A stretch of 64,000 nt of DNA from Salinibacter pepae (GTDB taxonomy: Bacteria > Bacteroidota > Rhodothermia > Rhodothermales > Salinibacteraceae): positions 1,116,001-1,180,000 of the forward strand of contig NZ_CAMTTE010000001.1 of the NCBI RefSeq assembly GCF_947077775.1, in the 5' to 3' direction. Positions 24,579-32,882 of this stretch are shown piece after piece (within the stretch, counting starts at the first letter, position 1; each line of letters begins with the position of its first letter). The notes beneath the pieces are model-generated. The model was not told where the DNA came from, searched no databases, and saw nothing but the letters and a program-made list of their open reading frames with translations. The position numbers and the translations under genes were made by a program.

Positions 24579-24830
24579 ATGGCTGTATATCTCACACTCG
24601 CTTTTCTTTGGACTGCGTATATCGGACTTGAGACCTACATTTTTGGGCGCCCCCAGTCGCGTCCGTACATTGTGGGGTTCTTGCTCCTCAACACGCTGCT
24701 TGCCCCCGTCTCGTTCGCGCTTTCCGCGACGGGCGGTGTGCTTCGGGAACGCGTCGAGACGGCCTACCGGGCCGCGTGGGCGTCGAAGCAACGGTTCGCC
24801 CGAACCGACCGCAAGAAGCTGATTGGGTAG
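24579..24830 (+). CDS. Small membrane protein, hypothetical
   Basis: The product is 83 residues from ATG 24579. There are two hydrophobic segments: AVYLTLAFLWTAYIGLETYIF (about 2-22) and YIVGFLLLNTLLAPVSFAL (about 31-49). A basic, cytoplasmic-looking tail follows, ending RKKLIG. I do not recognise a family. The in-frame upstream sequence is low in G+C and not protein-like, so the ATG just after the TTATATAAG box is chosen. It is followed by two hairpins (24838-24872 and 24899-24927). Confidence 0.6.
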   Translation: MAVYLTLAFLWTAYIGLETYIFGRPQSRPYIVGFLLLNTLLAPVSFALSATGGVLRERVETAYRAAWASKQRFARTDRKKLIG

Positions 24831-24898
24831 GGCCCTTCCGGGGCTGCGTCTGGCACCCCGGAACGACATTGTAAGAAGGCTGATACGCCCGTCCATCT

Positions 24899-24927
24899 GG
24901 CCGCTGTGGGGACAACCCCCAGCGGCC
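24899..24927 (+). terminator. Strong GC hairpin after the small membrane-protein gene
   Basis: GGCCGCT-GTGGGG pairs with CCCCC-AGCGGCC around a short ACAA loop. Only ATTTGCATT follows, so the U-tract is poor. A second stem, TTCCGGGG/CCCCGGAA, lies about 50 bases before it. They probably end the 24579 transcript. Confidence 0.5.
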
Positions 24928-24979
24928 ATTTGCATTCGGGCGGGTCCACGGATTCTTCTCATCGGCATCCCGGTCTCTC

Positions 24980-25756
24980 ATGTCCAGGTCCTTGGCATTC
25001 GGAACTGCAGGCCTCGCGCTTCTGCTCGCAGCCGGCGGGCTGCTGTATTCGTTCGGTCCGGACGAGCGCCGTGCGCGGGCGGCCCCCGCCCCGCCGGACA
25101 CGACCGATACCGCCGGCGTCTACAGCCAGCGCGCCCCGACCCGAAACGGCATCGGCAAGGTGTACATGGGCCGCGAGATCTCGAAGGTGATGGGCCACCG
25201 CGGGGCCAACTGGTTGGAGCGGCCCGCACGGGAAGAGAAAGAGCGTCCCGGCCTGCTCGTCGACAGCCTGCCGCTCGGCCCGTCCGACACGGTGGCCGAC
25301 ATTGGGGCCGGGACGGGGTACCTCTCGTTCCGCGTGGCCCCACGGGTGCCGCAGGGCAACATCCTCGCGGTCGACATTCAACCGGAGATGCTGGACATGA
25401 TCCGGTCGCGCATCGATGAGCGGGGGGTAGACAACGTGACCCCGATCCGCGGCACGGTCACGGACCCCCAGCTTCCGACCGACTCCGTCGACCTCGCCTA
25501 CATGGTGGACGCCTACCACGAGTTCTCGCATCCCTACGAGATGATGACGGCCCTCAGGGAGGACCTGACGCCCGGCGGCCGCGTCGTCCTCGTCGAGTAC
25601 CCCCGGGAGGACCCGAGCATCCCCATCAAGACGCTCCACAAGATGACGGAGGCCCAGGCCAAGAAGGAGATGCGGGCGGTGGGCCTGGAATGGGTGGAGA
25701 CCAAAGACATGCTTCCCCGCCAGCACTTCATGGTCTTCCGGAAGCCGGCCGAGTAG
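24980..25756 (+). CDS. SAM-dependent methyltransferase with an N-terminal signal or anchor
   Basis: The product is 258 residues. A signal-peptide-like start (LAFGTAGLALLLAAGGLLYSFG) is followed by a linker. The family segment YMGREISKVMGHRGANWLERP comes next, then a class I methyltransferase core: VADIGAGTGYLSFRVAP (SAM loop), AVDIQPEMLDMI, and VDLAYMVDAYHEFSHP. It most resembles UbiE/Methyltransf_11-like proteins whose substrate is unknown. An N-terminal export signal on a SAM enzyme is unusual, so the hydrophobic segment may instead be a membrane anchor with the enzyme facing the cytoplasm. The ATG at 24980 gives the whole signal. Confidence 0.82.
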   Translation: MSRSLAFGTAGLALLLAAGGLLYSFGPDERRARAAPAPPDTTDTAGVYSQRAPTRNGIGKVYMGREISKVMGHRGANWLERPAREEKERPGLLVDSLPLGPSDTVADIGAGTGYLSFRVAPRVPQGNILAVDIQPEMLDMIRSRIDERGVDNVTPIRGTVTDPQLPTDSVDLAYMVDAYHEFSHPYEMMTALREDLTPGGRVVLVEYPREDPSIPIKTLHKMTEAQAKKEMRAVGLEWVETKDMLPRQHFMVFRKPAE

Positions 25757-25787
25757 TCGCCTCCCTCTTTTCGGCCTCGACACGGTG

Positions 25788-26798
25788 CTAGTCGTCCTGT
25801 GGTCGGCTCTCCCCTGCCGCCCCGTCCCCGGACGGCCGGGGCGTCTCGCCGTCGGGCCGGAGCGTGAATTCGTCGAGCGAGAGGCCGTCGATCACCGACT
25901 CGTACTTTGTGAGGTCCGCCGGCAGGAGCACCTCGTTTTCCTCCTTGCCCAGCTTGGCAATGGTGTCGAGGTACTGCTCCGCGAGTCGTAGCTTCACCGC
26001 CTCCTCGCCCCCCGGTGCGGAGACGGACGCGGCCACCCGCTCAATTGCCTCCGCCGTCGCCTCGGCCAGGGCCTCGATTTCCTGCGCGCGCCCTTCGGCT
26101 TCGTTGATGCGGCGCTGCTTCTCGCCCTCCGACTGGTTGATCAGCTCCTGCTTCTCGCCCTCGGCGTCGTTGACCGTGGACTGCTGCTTGCCCTCCGACC
26201 GGGCCACCGTGGCGCGGCGCTCCCGCTCCGCCGTCATCTGCCGCTCCATCGCCTGCTGCACCGTGCGCGGCGTGTCGATGTTTTTGATCTCGTAGCGGTG
26301 CACCTTGATGCCCCACGCCTGTTCCACTTCGCTGAGCACCTCCACGACCGCCTGGCTGATGGCCGCCCGCTCCTGAAAGGTGGTGTCCAGCTCCATGCGC
26401 CCAATCACCGAGCGGGTGGTGGTCTGCGCCAGCTGAATGGCCCCACGGCGGTAGTCGGTCACGCCGTAGGCCGCGTTTTCGGGGTTGGTCACGCTCAGGT
26501 AGATGATGCCGTCCACCTCCACCCGCACGTTGTCCTCCGTAAAGCACTCCTGCGGCTCCACCGGGATGGCCTGCTCGCGGAGGTCGAGCGTGTAGGCCAC
26601 GCGGTCGATGAACGGCACCATCGCGTGGAAGCCGGCGTGCAGGGTCTTGTGGTAGTTGCCGAGCCGCTCCACCACGTAGGCGTTCTGCTGCGGCACGAAC
26701 CGGATGGCCCGCAGGAACTTGTAGGCCACGTAGAGGGCCAGCAGCGACAGAATGCCGAGGCTGAGGGTGTTGAGAAATTCGACGGGGGAGGCATCCAT
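25788..26798 (-). CDS. SPFH/Band 7 (stomatin/QmcA-like) membrane protein 1
   Basis: The product is 336 residues from ATG at 26798. One N-terminal membrane segment (LSLGILSLLALYVAY) is followed by the Band 7 domain (NAYVVERLGNYHKTLHAGFH, then DNVRVEVDGIIYLSV and TTRSVIGRMELD). After that comes a long charged coiled coil rich in Ala/Glu/Arg, and a last acidic tail. SPFH proteins form oligomeric membrane cages linked to protease control and membrane microdomains. It is the third gene of a - strand run with a second SPFH gene and an NfeD gene, with 47 bases between the two SPFH genes. Confidence 0.92.
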   Translation of the reverse strand: MDASPVEFLNTLSLGILSLLALYVAYKFLRAIRFVPQQNAYVVERLGNYHKTLHAGFHAMVPFIDRVAYTLDLREQAIPVEPQECFTEDNVRVEVDGIIYLSVTNPENAAYGVTDYRRGAIQLAQTTTRSVIGRMELDTTFQERAAISQAVVEVLSEVEQAWGIKVHRYEIKNIDTPRTVQQAMERQMTAERERRATVARSEGKQQSTVNDAEGEKQELINQSEGEKQRRINEAEGRAQEIEALAEATAEAIERVAASVSAPGGEEAVKLRLAEQYLDTIAKLGKEENEVLLPADLTKYESVIDGLSLDEFTLRPDGETPRPSGDGAAGESRPQDD

Positions 26799-26845
26799 GG
26801 AATTCAGGTAACTTGGCGTGATGAGCGCGTGGGCAGGAAGGACGG

Positions 26846-27760
26846 CTACTTATTCTGGATCGGATTCGTAACTTCGGATGCGCCTTCGAAGAACGACTTC
26901 AAGTTCGCCGCCTCCATCGGGAGCACGCTCACGTTGGCGCCGTCCACAATCTCGCCGAGGCGGTCGATGAACTGCTCGGTGAGCCGCATCTTGACGGCCA
27001 GGGAGCCGCCGGGCTGGGCGATGGCGTCCGCAATGCGCTCGATGCCGTTGGCCGTCGCCTCCGCGATGAGTTCCATCTCGCGGGCCTCCCCTTCCGCCTC
27101 GTTCACGCGGGCCTCCCGCTGGCCCTCCGACATCAGGATCGACTTCTGCCGGTTCCCCTCCGACACGTTGATCCGGGCGTCCCGCTCCCCGCTGGATTCG
27201 GTAATCTCGGCCCGCTTCTCGCGCTCGGCCTCCATCTGCTTCTCCATCGTGAGCACGATGTCCTGCGACGGCTGGATGTCCTTCAGCTCGTAGCGCATCA
27301 CCTTCACGCCCCACGGGTCGGAGGCCTTGTCCAGCTCCTCCACAATGGCCTCGTTCATCGAGTCCCGTTCGCTGAACGTGTCGTCGAGCGTAATCTTGCC
27401 CACCTCGCTCCGCATGGTCGTCTGCGCCAGGTTGACGGCGGCCAGGCGGTAGTCGTTGATGCCGTAGCTGGCCTTGTAGGCGTCCATTACTTTCAGGTAG
27501 ACGATGCCGTCCACGTCCACCTCAATGTTGTCCTGCGTGATGCACTTCTGGTGCGGGACGTCGAGCACCTGCTCGCGCGTCTCCTGCCGATAGGCCACGC
27601 GGTCGACCAGCGGAATGGTGAAGTGGAGCCCGGGATGCAACGTGTCGTGGTACTTGCCGAAGCGCTCCAGGATGACCTCCTCGCGCATCTCGACAATCAC
27701 GAACGTGTTGTAGAAGATAAACAGCCCAAGGGCGATGAGGGCGAGCAGAAGCGTCCACAT
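26846..27760 (-). CDS. SPFH/Band 7 (stomatin-like) membrane protein 2
   Basis: The product is 304 residues from ATG at 27760. It has an N-terminal membrane segment (LLLALIALGLFIFYNTFVIV), a Band 7 domain (EEVILERFGKYHDTLHPGLHF, DNIEVDVDGIVYLKV, QTTMRSEVGKITLDD) and a C-terminal helix with GNRQKSILMSEGQREARVNE. It is a paralogue of the neighbouring SPFH gene and shares its architecture. It lies 42 bases downstream of the NfeD gene. Pairing of NfeD with SPFH genes is a widely conserved arrangement. Confidence 0.92.
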   Translation of the reverse strand: MWTLLLALIALGLFIFYNTFVIVEMREEVILERFGKYHDTLHPGLHFTIPLVDRVAYRQETREQVLDVPHQKCITQDNIEVDVDGIVYLKVMDAYKASYGINDYRLAAVNLAQTTMRSEVGKITLDDTFSERDSMNEAIVEELDKASDPWGVKVMRYELKDIQPSQDIVLTMEKQMEAEREKRAEITESSGERDARINVSEGNRQKSILMSEGQREARVNEAEGEAREMELIAEATANGIERIADAIAQPGGSLAVKMRLTEQFIDRLGEIVDGANVSVLPMEAANLKSFFEGASEVTNPIQNK

Positions 27761-27802
27761 GGGAGCGGAGGGAGCGGGTGAAGGAAGCGAACGGGAAGCG
27801 GG

Positions 27803-28399
27803 CTAGCTGGACGAGCGGGCCGACGGGTCGTAGCCCAGCCCGGAGTCGTCCGCCCTCGTGTCGTCGCGGCTTGGGGGGCGGTCTGCGTCCCCGTCGGTCA
27901 CGTCGGAGCCGAGGGCCGCCGACAGCTCCGCGTCGAGGTCGGCGTGGTCGGCGGACTCCACGATCCACGTCAGGTTGTCGCGGTAGAGCAGCTGGGCCTC
28001 GGCACCTTCTGGAAGTTGCCCCTCGAGGGTGCGGGCGTCCCAGGCAGCCCCCCGAAAGCGAATGCGCCCCGGGCTCTCGGGCCCCACCGCCTCCACAACC
28101 GTTACGGTCTCCCCCATCGCCTCCGCGTCTTCGTCGGTCATGGCCAACGACACGTCGCCCTGCACGAAGCGCAGCATAAGGGGCCGCAGCGCAATCGTGA
28201 GGCCGGTCGACAGGAAGACCCACGTCACGACCGACGACAGGGGGTCGATCAGAAGGCCCAGCGCACGGAGCCCCCCCACCACCACGCCCCCAATGCCGAG
28301 GAAGAACGCGATGCCGCCCGGCACCACCGCCTCAATCAACATGAGGAGCGTGCCGCCGACGACGAAAGCCCAGGTGAGAAGGGTTGGGTCCAGGTCCAT
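27803..28399 (-). CDS. NfeD-like membrane protein
   Basis: The product is 198 residues from ATG at 28399. Three or so membrane segments (TWAFVVGGTLLMLIEAVVPGG, FFLGIGGVVVGGLRALGLL, TWVFLSTGLTIAL) are followed by the small beta-barrel (OB-like) NfeD domain with GETVTVVEAVGPESPGRIRF and RDNLTWIVES. An acidic low-complexity tail ends it. It lacks the ClpP-class serine protease domain of long NfeD proteins, so it is the short form that partners SPFH proteins. The in-frame codons upstream of 28399 are antisense to the neighbouring gene and were excluded. Confidence 0.88.
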   Translation of the reverse strand: MDLDPTLLTWAFVVGGTLLMLIEAVVPGGIAFFLGIGGVVVGGLRALGLLIDPLSSVVTWVFLSTGLTIALRPLMLRFVQGDVSLAMTDEDAEAMGETVTVVEAVGPESPGRIRFRGAAWDARTLEGQLPEGAEAQLLYRDNLTWIVESADHADLDAELSAALGSDVTDGDADRPPSRDDTRADDSGLGYDPSARSSS

Positions 28400-28603
28400 G
28401 GAGCAAGAAAGACCGTGTCTGTGAGTGCCCGCCCTTTGAAGCAATTGGAGACGTTGTGTCCCACGCGCGACGGGAACAGAGGTTGCATCGGGAGCCCCCC
28501 TCCGCACTTGCAGTGCGCGACCCGACTCCATTGGGCGAACCGATTCGCGTGCTTTCGGTTGATTGGACCGATTGGTTTCTTTCCTGTCTACCGCCCCCGC
28601 ATC

Positions 28604-29374
28604 GTGCCCCCGCCGGCCCCTGGCACCAACCGGTCGCCCCTTCTGCGCCCCCGTATCTTTGCCCACGTGCCGTCCGTGACGGCCGGCATGAGCACCCGAC
28701 ACGGGGGCGTGAGCGGCCCGCCCTACGACACCCTCAACCTGGGACGCCACGTGGGCGATACGGCCAGCTGCGTCGAAGAGAACCGGCGCCGGTTCTGTGC
28801 CTCCCTCCAGACCGATCCCGCCTGGCTGGCCACGGCCGGGCAGGTGCACGGGTCGACGGTTCGTGTGATCGACGCGCCGCGACACGAGCCCTTCTGCGAC
28901 GGCCTCGTCACGACCACCCCTGGCCTCCTCCTCGCCATCGCCGTGGCCGACTGTGCGCCCGTGCTCCTGGCCGACCCCACGCACGAGGTCGTGGGGGCCT
29001 GCCACGCCGGGTGGCGGGGCACGGCCCGGCGCGTCGCCGCCAAAACGGTCGCGGCCATGGCGGACTGCGGCGCGGTCCCGGCCCAGATCCGAGCGTACGT
29101 GGGGCCGTGTCTGTCCCGGGCGGCCTTCGAAGTGGGGCCGGAGGTCGCGGCCGAGTTTGACGACGCCGTGGTGGCGCGCCCCCAAGGCGCCGATCGGCCG
29201 CACGTGGACCTCAAGGCCGCCCTCCACCGCCAACTCGAAGCGGCAGGCGTACCGGGCGGCGCCATCGAGGCGTCGCCGCGCTGCACGCTGCGGGACACGG
29301 ACGACTTCTTCTCCTACCGCGCCACCGACGGCCCCACCGGGCGCATGTTCGGGGCCCTCGTGCTCCGGCATTGA
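28604..29374 (+). CDS. pgeF: PgeF/YfiH-type polyphenol oxidase (laccase-domain, purine nucleoside phosphorylase-like)
   Basis: The product is 256 residues from GTG 28604; a start inside the following 20 codons cannot be excluded, and the first ATG (28687 region, MSTRHGG) would cut the domain. The conserved metal/catalytic residues are seen in ATAGQVHGSTV (His), VADCAPVLLAD (Cys) and GACHAGWRG (His). The last segment RDTDDFFSYRATDGPTGRM is typical. Members oxidise phenolics in vitro, act on adenosine or inosine, or edit peptidoglycan precursors. The biological role here is open. It overlaps the upstream frame of the YheT-like gene by only a few bases if that gene starts early. Confidence 0.88.
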   Translation: MPPPAPGTNRSPLLRPRIFAHVPSVTAGMSTRHGGVSGPPYDTLNLGRHVGDTASCVEENRRRFCASLQTDPAWLATAGQVHGSTVRVIDAPRHEPFCDGLVTTTPGLLLAIAVADCAPVLLADPTHEVVGACHAGWRGTARRVAAKTVAAMADCGAVPAQIRAYVGPCLSRAAFEVGPEVAAEFDDAVVARPQGADRPHVDLKAALHRQLEAAGVPGGAIEASPRCTLRDTDDFFSYRATDGPTGRMFGALVLRH

Positions 29375-29535
29375 CGCTCCGGATTCTTCAGACCCGGCGC
29401 TACGTTCTGTGCCGCACGTCGGGACGCCAGAGAGCGTGTTGCGCAACGTGCATTGCGTGTGTGCCGACTGCCGCCGCCCTGCATCTCCGTGTCCCCCATC
29501 CCTCCACGCCTCCACCAAGACGCCCTCTCGCAAAC

Positions 29536-30504
29536 GTGCCCGTCCGCCCCTCCAGCTACACCGCCCCGACAGGCCTCGGCGGGGGCCACCGACAGACCCT
29601 GTACGCGTCGTTGCTACGGCGCGTCGACTTTGAGTACGACTACCGCGAACGCATCGACACCCCGGACGACGACTTTCTCGACCTCGACTGGGCGCAGCCC
29701 CGCGCGGCTCCGTCGGATCGTGCCGTCATCCTGACGCATGGACTGGAGGGCAGTGCCGGACGCGGATACATGCGGGGGATGGCCCGGGCCTTCGTCCGGC
29801 GCGGGTGGGACGCCTGTGCCCTCAACCTGCGCGGCTGCAGCGGCACGCCGAACCGGCAGGTGGCCACCTACCACAGCGGCAAGACCGACGACCTCGCCCT
29901 CGTCGTCGACCACGTGCTCGACCACGGATACACGTCCGTGGCCCTGATCGGCTTCAGCCTCGGCGGCAACCTCACGCTCAAATACCTCGGCGAGCGCGGC
30001 ACGGCGGCCGACGACCGCATTCGGGGCGCCGTGGCCCTCTCCGCCCCCGTCGACCTCAATGCCTCCGCCGACCGGATCGACCGGTGGTCGAACGGGCACT
30101 ACGTGCAGTACTTCCTCCGGTCGCTCCGGCACAAGATGCGCGTGAAGGCGAAGCAACACCCCACCCGCGTGTCGGTCGCCCCCCTCAGCCGCATCCGCTC
30201 GCTTCGGGAATTCGACGACGCCTACACCGCCCCCCTCCACGGCTTCGACGGGGCCGCCGACTACTACCGGCGCGCCAGCAGCAAGCCGTCGCTTTCCGCG
30301 TTGGCCGTGCCGACGCTCCTCCTCAACGCCGCCAACGACCCGTTCCTGCCCGCCTCGTGCTACCCATACTCCATCGCCCGCCCCCACGAGTGGCTGACCC
30401 TGGAGGTCCCGGACAGCGGCGGCCACGTCGGCTTCGTCTCCTTCGGCGACGCGGGGGCGTACTGGTCCGAGCGCCGCGCCGCGTCGTTTCTGTCCCCGTC
30501 GTGA
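29536..30504 (+). CDS. YheT-family alpha/beta hydrolase
   Basis: The product is 322 residues from GTG 29536. The family order is clear: GLGGGHRQTLYASLLRR, ILTHGLEGSAGRGYMRGMA (oxyanion region), ALNLRGCSGTPNR, then the nucleophile elbow GFSLGGN, and near the end LLLNAANDPFLP (Asp) and SGGHVGFV (His). It is about the length of E. coli YheT (340). Substrates are esters, possibly lipid, but undefined. An ATG at 29371 would add an Arg/Cys-rich stretch unlike the family and overlap pgeF, so GTG 29536 is preferred. Confidence 0.85.
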   Translation: MPVRPSSYTAPTGLGGGHRQTLYASLLRRVDFEYDYRERIDTPDDDFLDLDWAQPRAAPSDRAVILTHGLEGSAGRGYMRGMARAFVRRGWDACALNLRGCSGTPNRQVATYHSGKTDDLALVVDHVLDHGYTSVALIGFSLGGNLTLKYLGERGTAADDRIRGAVALSAPVDLNASADRIDRWSNGHYVQYFLRSLRHKMRVKAKQHPTRVSVAPLSRIRSLREFDDAYTAPLHGFDGAADYYRRASSKPSLSALAVPTLLLNAANDPFLPASCYPYSIARPHEWLTLEVPDSGGHVGFVSFGDAGAYWSERRAASFLSPS

Positions 30505-30551
30505 TGTCGGGCGCCCTCCCTGTCGCTCTTTGATCGCGCCCCGGCGCCCGC

Positions 30552-32300
30552 TCACGCCTCGTCCAGGCGCACGTCTCGTGCCTTCAGCTGCAGGGTCGTG
30601 CGGCCGTTCCAGGTGTTCTCCTCCAGGGAAAAGAGCAGCTCTACGGGCGTCCCGGTGTCCTGACTCTCCCGGAGCACCGACAGCTTCTCGCCCATCCCGA
30701 ACCCGATCGCGTCGTACGTCCCGCCGGCCGAGCCCCCTCGCTGCCGCACCTCAAACTTGAGGTGCGAATCGTCGCTCCCCACCGTGCGGGCGGAGACCAC
30801 GGCCAGGTCCTCGGCGTGAAAGACGGGCGTCGGGTTGGCGGGCCCGAACGGGCCGAACTGCTTGAGCACCGCCCAGAAGCGGTCCGCGACCGATCCGATC
30901 GTATCGAGGTCGACCGGCGCGTCCACCTTGATCGACGGGGTGAGCAGCTCCGGCGTCACCCGCTCGCCCACGGCGTCGTCGAAGCGATCGCGGAAGGCGT
31001 CGATGTCGTCGGCCGCCAGCGACATGCCGGCCGCGTGGTCGTGTCCCCCAAACTGCGTGAGCACGTCTTCGCAGTCCGCGAGGGCCTCGTAGATGTTGAT
31101 GCCCTCGATGGAGCGGGCCGAGCCCTTGACCGCCTCCCCGTTGTGGGTTAGCAGAATGGTCGGCTTGTGGAAGCGCTCGACGATGCTGCTGGCCACAATG
31201 CCGATCACGCCGAGGTGCCAGTCCGGGTCGTACAGCACCAGCGCGTGCGGGCTGCGAGACGTGATCTGGCGCTCCGCCCGTTCGATCGCCTCCTCCTCGA
31301 TGGTGTCGTCGATGCGGCGCCGCTCGCGGTTCAGCTGTTCCAGCTCGTCGGCGTGGGGCTCGGCCTCCTCGTCGCTCCGGGCGAGGAGCAGCTCGACCGC
31401 CGAGGAGGCGTGCTCCATGCGTCCCGCGGCGTTGATGCGGGGGCCGAGGGTGAAGACGATGTTGCCGGTGGAGGTGACGGTCTGTAGATCGAGGTCGGCG
31501 GCGTCCGCCAGGGCCTGGACGCCCGGGCGCGTGCTCTGCTGCAGGGCCTCCAGCCCCTCGGCCATCAGGACCCGGTTTTCGCCGTAGAGCGGAACGATGT
31601 CGCTCGCCGTAGAGAGGGCCAGAAGGTCGAGGTACTCGTAGGCCGCGTCGGGGGCCGCGTCGCGGTGCGCGAGGACCGCCTGGACGAGCTTGAAGGCCAG
31701 CCCGCACCCGGGCAGCTCCTCGAACGGGTAGTCGTCGTCCGGCCGCTTCGGATCAAGCACGGCCAGTGCCTCCGGCAGCGTCTCCTTCGGCGTGTGGTGG
31801 TCCGCAATGATGAGGTCGAGCCCCAATTCCTGGGCGTAGGCCGCCTCCTCGTGGGCCGTGATGCCACAGTCGAGGGCGACGACCAGCGAGGCGCCGCGCT
31901 CGGCCGCCGCGTCGAGGCCCCGCCGGCAGAGCCCGTACCCGTCCTCGTATCGGTCCGGGATAAAGAAGGACACGTCCACGCCCCGGTCGCGGAGAAAGTC
32001 TACGAAGAGCGCCGTGCCCGTCGTCCCGTCCACGTCGTAGTCGCCGTACACCAGCACGGACGCCCCGTCGTCGATGGCGTCGGACAGGCGGGCCGCCGCC
32101 GCATCCATCCCCGCCATCCCAAACGGGTCGTGCAGGGCCGAGCGGTCGGCCCGGAAGAAGTGCTTCGCTTCCTCAAGGGTTGTGACCTCGCGCAGGGCGA
32201 GGGCACGGGCGAGGGGCGCGGGCAGGTCGTTGAGCTCGCGCTGCAGACGAGGCACCACGTCGGGCTCGTCGAGGGCACGCGGGGTCCATCGGTAGGTCAT
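30552..32300 (-). CDS. recJ: Single-stranded-DNA-specific exonuclease RecJ
   Basis: The product is 582 residues from ATG at 32300. DHH-family motifs are present: VYGDYDVDGTTG at about 84-95, LDCGITAHEEA, LIIADHHTPKE, and the DHHA1 motif GGHDHAAGMSL. The C-terminal OB-like domain follows. It degrades single-stranded DNA 5' to 3' in recombination and repair. The length matches the family. A start nine codons earlier (32327) is possible, but the ATG at 32300 begins the usual TYRWTPR sequence. Confidence 0.95.
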   Translation of the reverse strand: MTYRWTPRALDEPDVVPRLQRELNDLPAPLARALALREVTTLEEAKHFFRADRSALHDPFGMAGMDAAAARLSDAIDDGASVLVYGDYDVDGTTGTALFVDFLRDRGVDVSFFIPDRYEDGYGLCRRGLDAAAERGASLVVALDCGITAHEEAAYAQELGLDLIIADHHTPKETLPEALAVLDPKRPDDDYPFEELPGCGLAFKLVQAVLAHRDAAPDAAYEYLDLLALSTASDIVPLYGENRVLMAEGLEALQQSTRPGVQALADAADLDLQTVTSTGNIVFTLGPRINAAGRMEHASSAVELLLARSDEEAEPHADELEQLNRERRRIDDTIEEEAIERAERQITSRSPHALVLYDPDWHLGVIGIVASSIVERFHKPTILLTHNGEAVKGSARSIEGINIYEALADCEDVLTQFGGHDHAAGMSLAADDIDAFRDRFDDAVGERVTPELLTPSIKVDAPVDLDTIGSVADRFWAVLKQFGPFGPANPTPVFHAEDLAVVSARTVGSDDSHLKFEVRQRGGSAGGTYDAIGFGMGEKLSVLRESQDTGTPVELLFSLEENTWNGRTTLQLKARDVRLDEA

Positions 32301-32882
32301 CAACAGCAGGTTAAAGTGGCCGAACAAGACGCGTAACGGGGTTGGAATATATAAGACACACCAGAGCCCCCGTTGTAACGCGACGGACTGATTCCTCTTA
32401 AAAACAAGCGGACATGGAGAAATGGTGACATTTGGCGCTCAGCCCCGGACGACGGTCAGCACGCATGGCCCCCTTCGCCCGTCCCGGACGGCCCGCGACG
32501 CACCTCTCATTCTCCCGTCCCAGGCCTCATGCTCCCGTGAACCAACTGGGGAACCCGCCCGTAGCAGCGAGTCCGATTTGCCGCACGTACCGCCTTGAGC
32601 AGGCCTCTTCTGCCTTCCGGGGCCGCGGCCGCATCGCGTTGAACGGACAGGCGTCCCACTTCCTGTCCGAGCACTGACGGTCCGGATCGTCTGTTTCACA
32701 CCGGGCCCAACTGATTTATCTTCCTCGCCACCATGCCCCTCCCTTACGACGGCCCCTGCCATTGCCGCCCTTGCAAGCGCCCGACTCGTCGCGCTGTTCT
32801 CTCCCCCGGCAGGTCGTTTTCACCTCGGTCCCTTCGATAACCCATCGGGCCCGAGCGGCCCTTTTGACCCGTGAGCAACTCA
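32301..32882. other. Divergent promoter region between recJ and rho
   Basis: This 582-base non-coding region has an AT-rich part near recJ (GGAATATATAAGACACACC at about 32345-32363, a likely recJ promoter region). A middle part contains purine/pyrimidine-skewed sequence like other gaps (CTCATTCTCCCGTCCCAGG), and a long stretch leads into rho. No gene with family-like sequence is visible in either strand. Confidence 0.4.
32694..32722 (+). promoter_or_regulatory. Possible promoter of rho with a long untranslated leader
   Basis: TTTCAC (32694-32699), a 17-base spacer and TATCTT (32717-32722) match -35/-10 boxes at four of six positions each. Transcription from here would give a 150-base leader before rho, long enough for the autogenous Rho-dependent control known for rho in other bacteria. 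By eye only. Confidence 0.35.
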
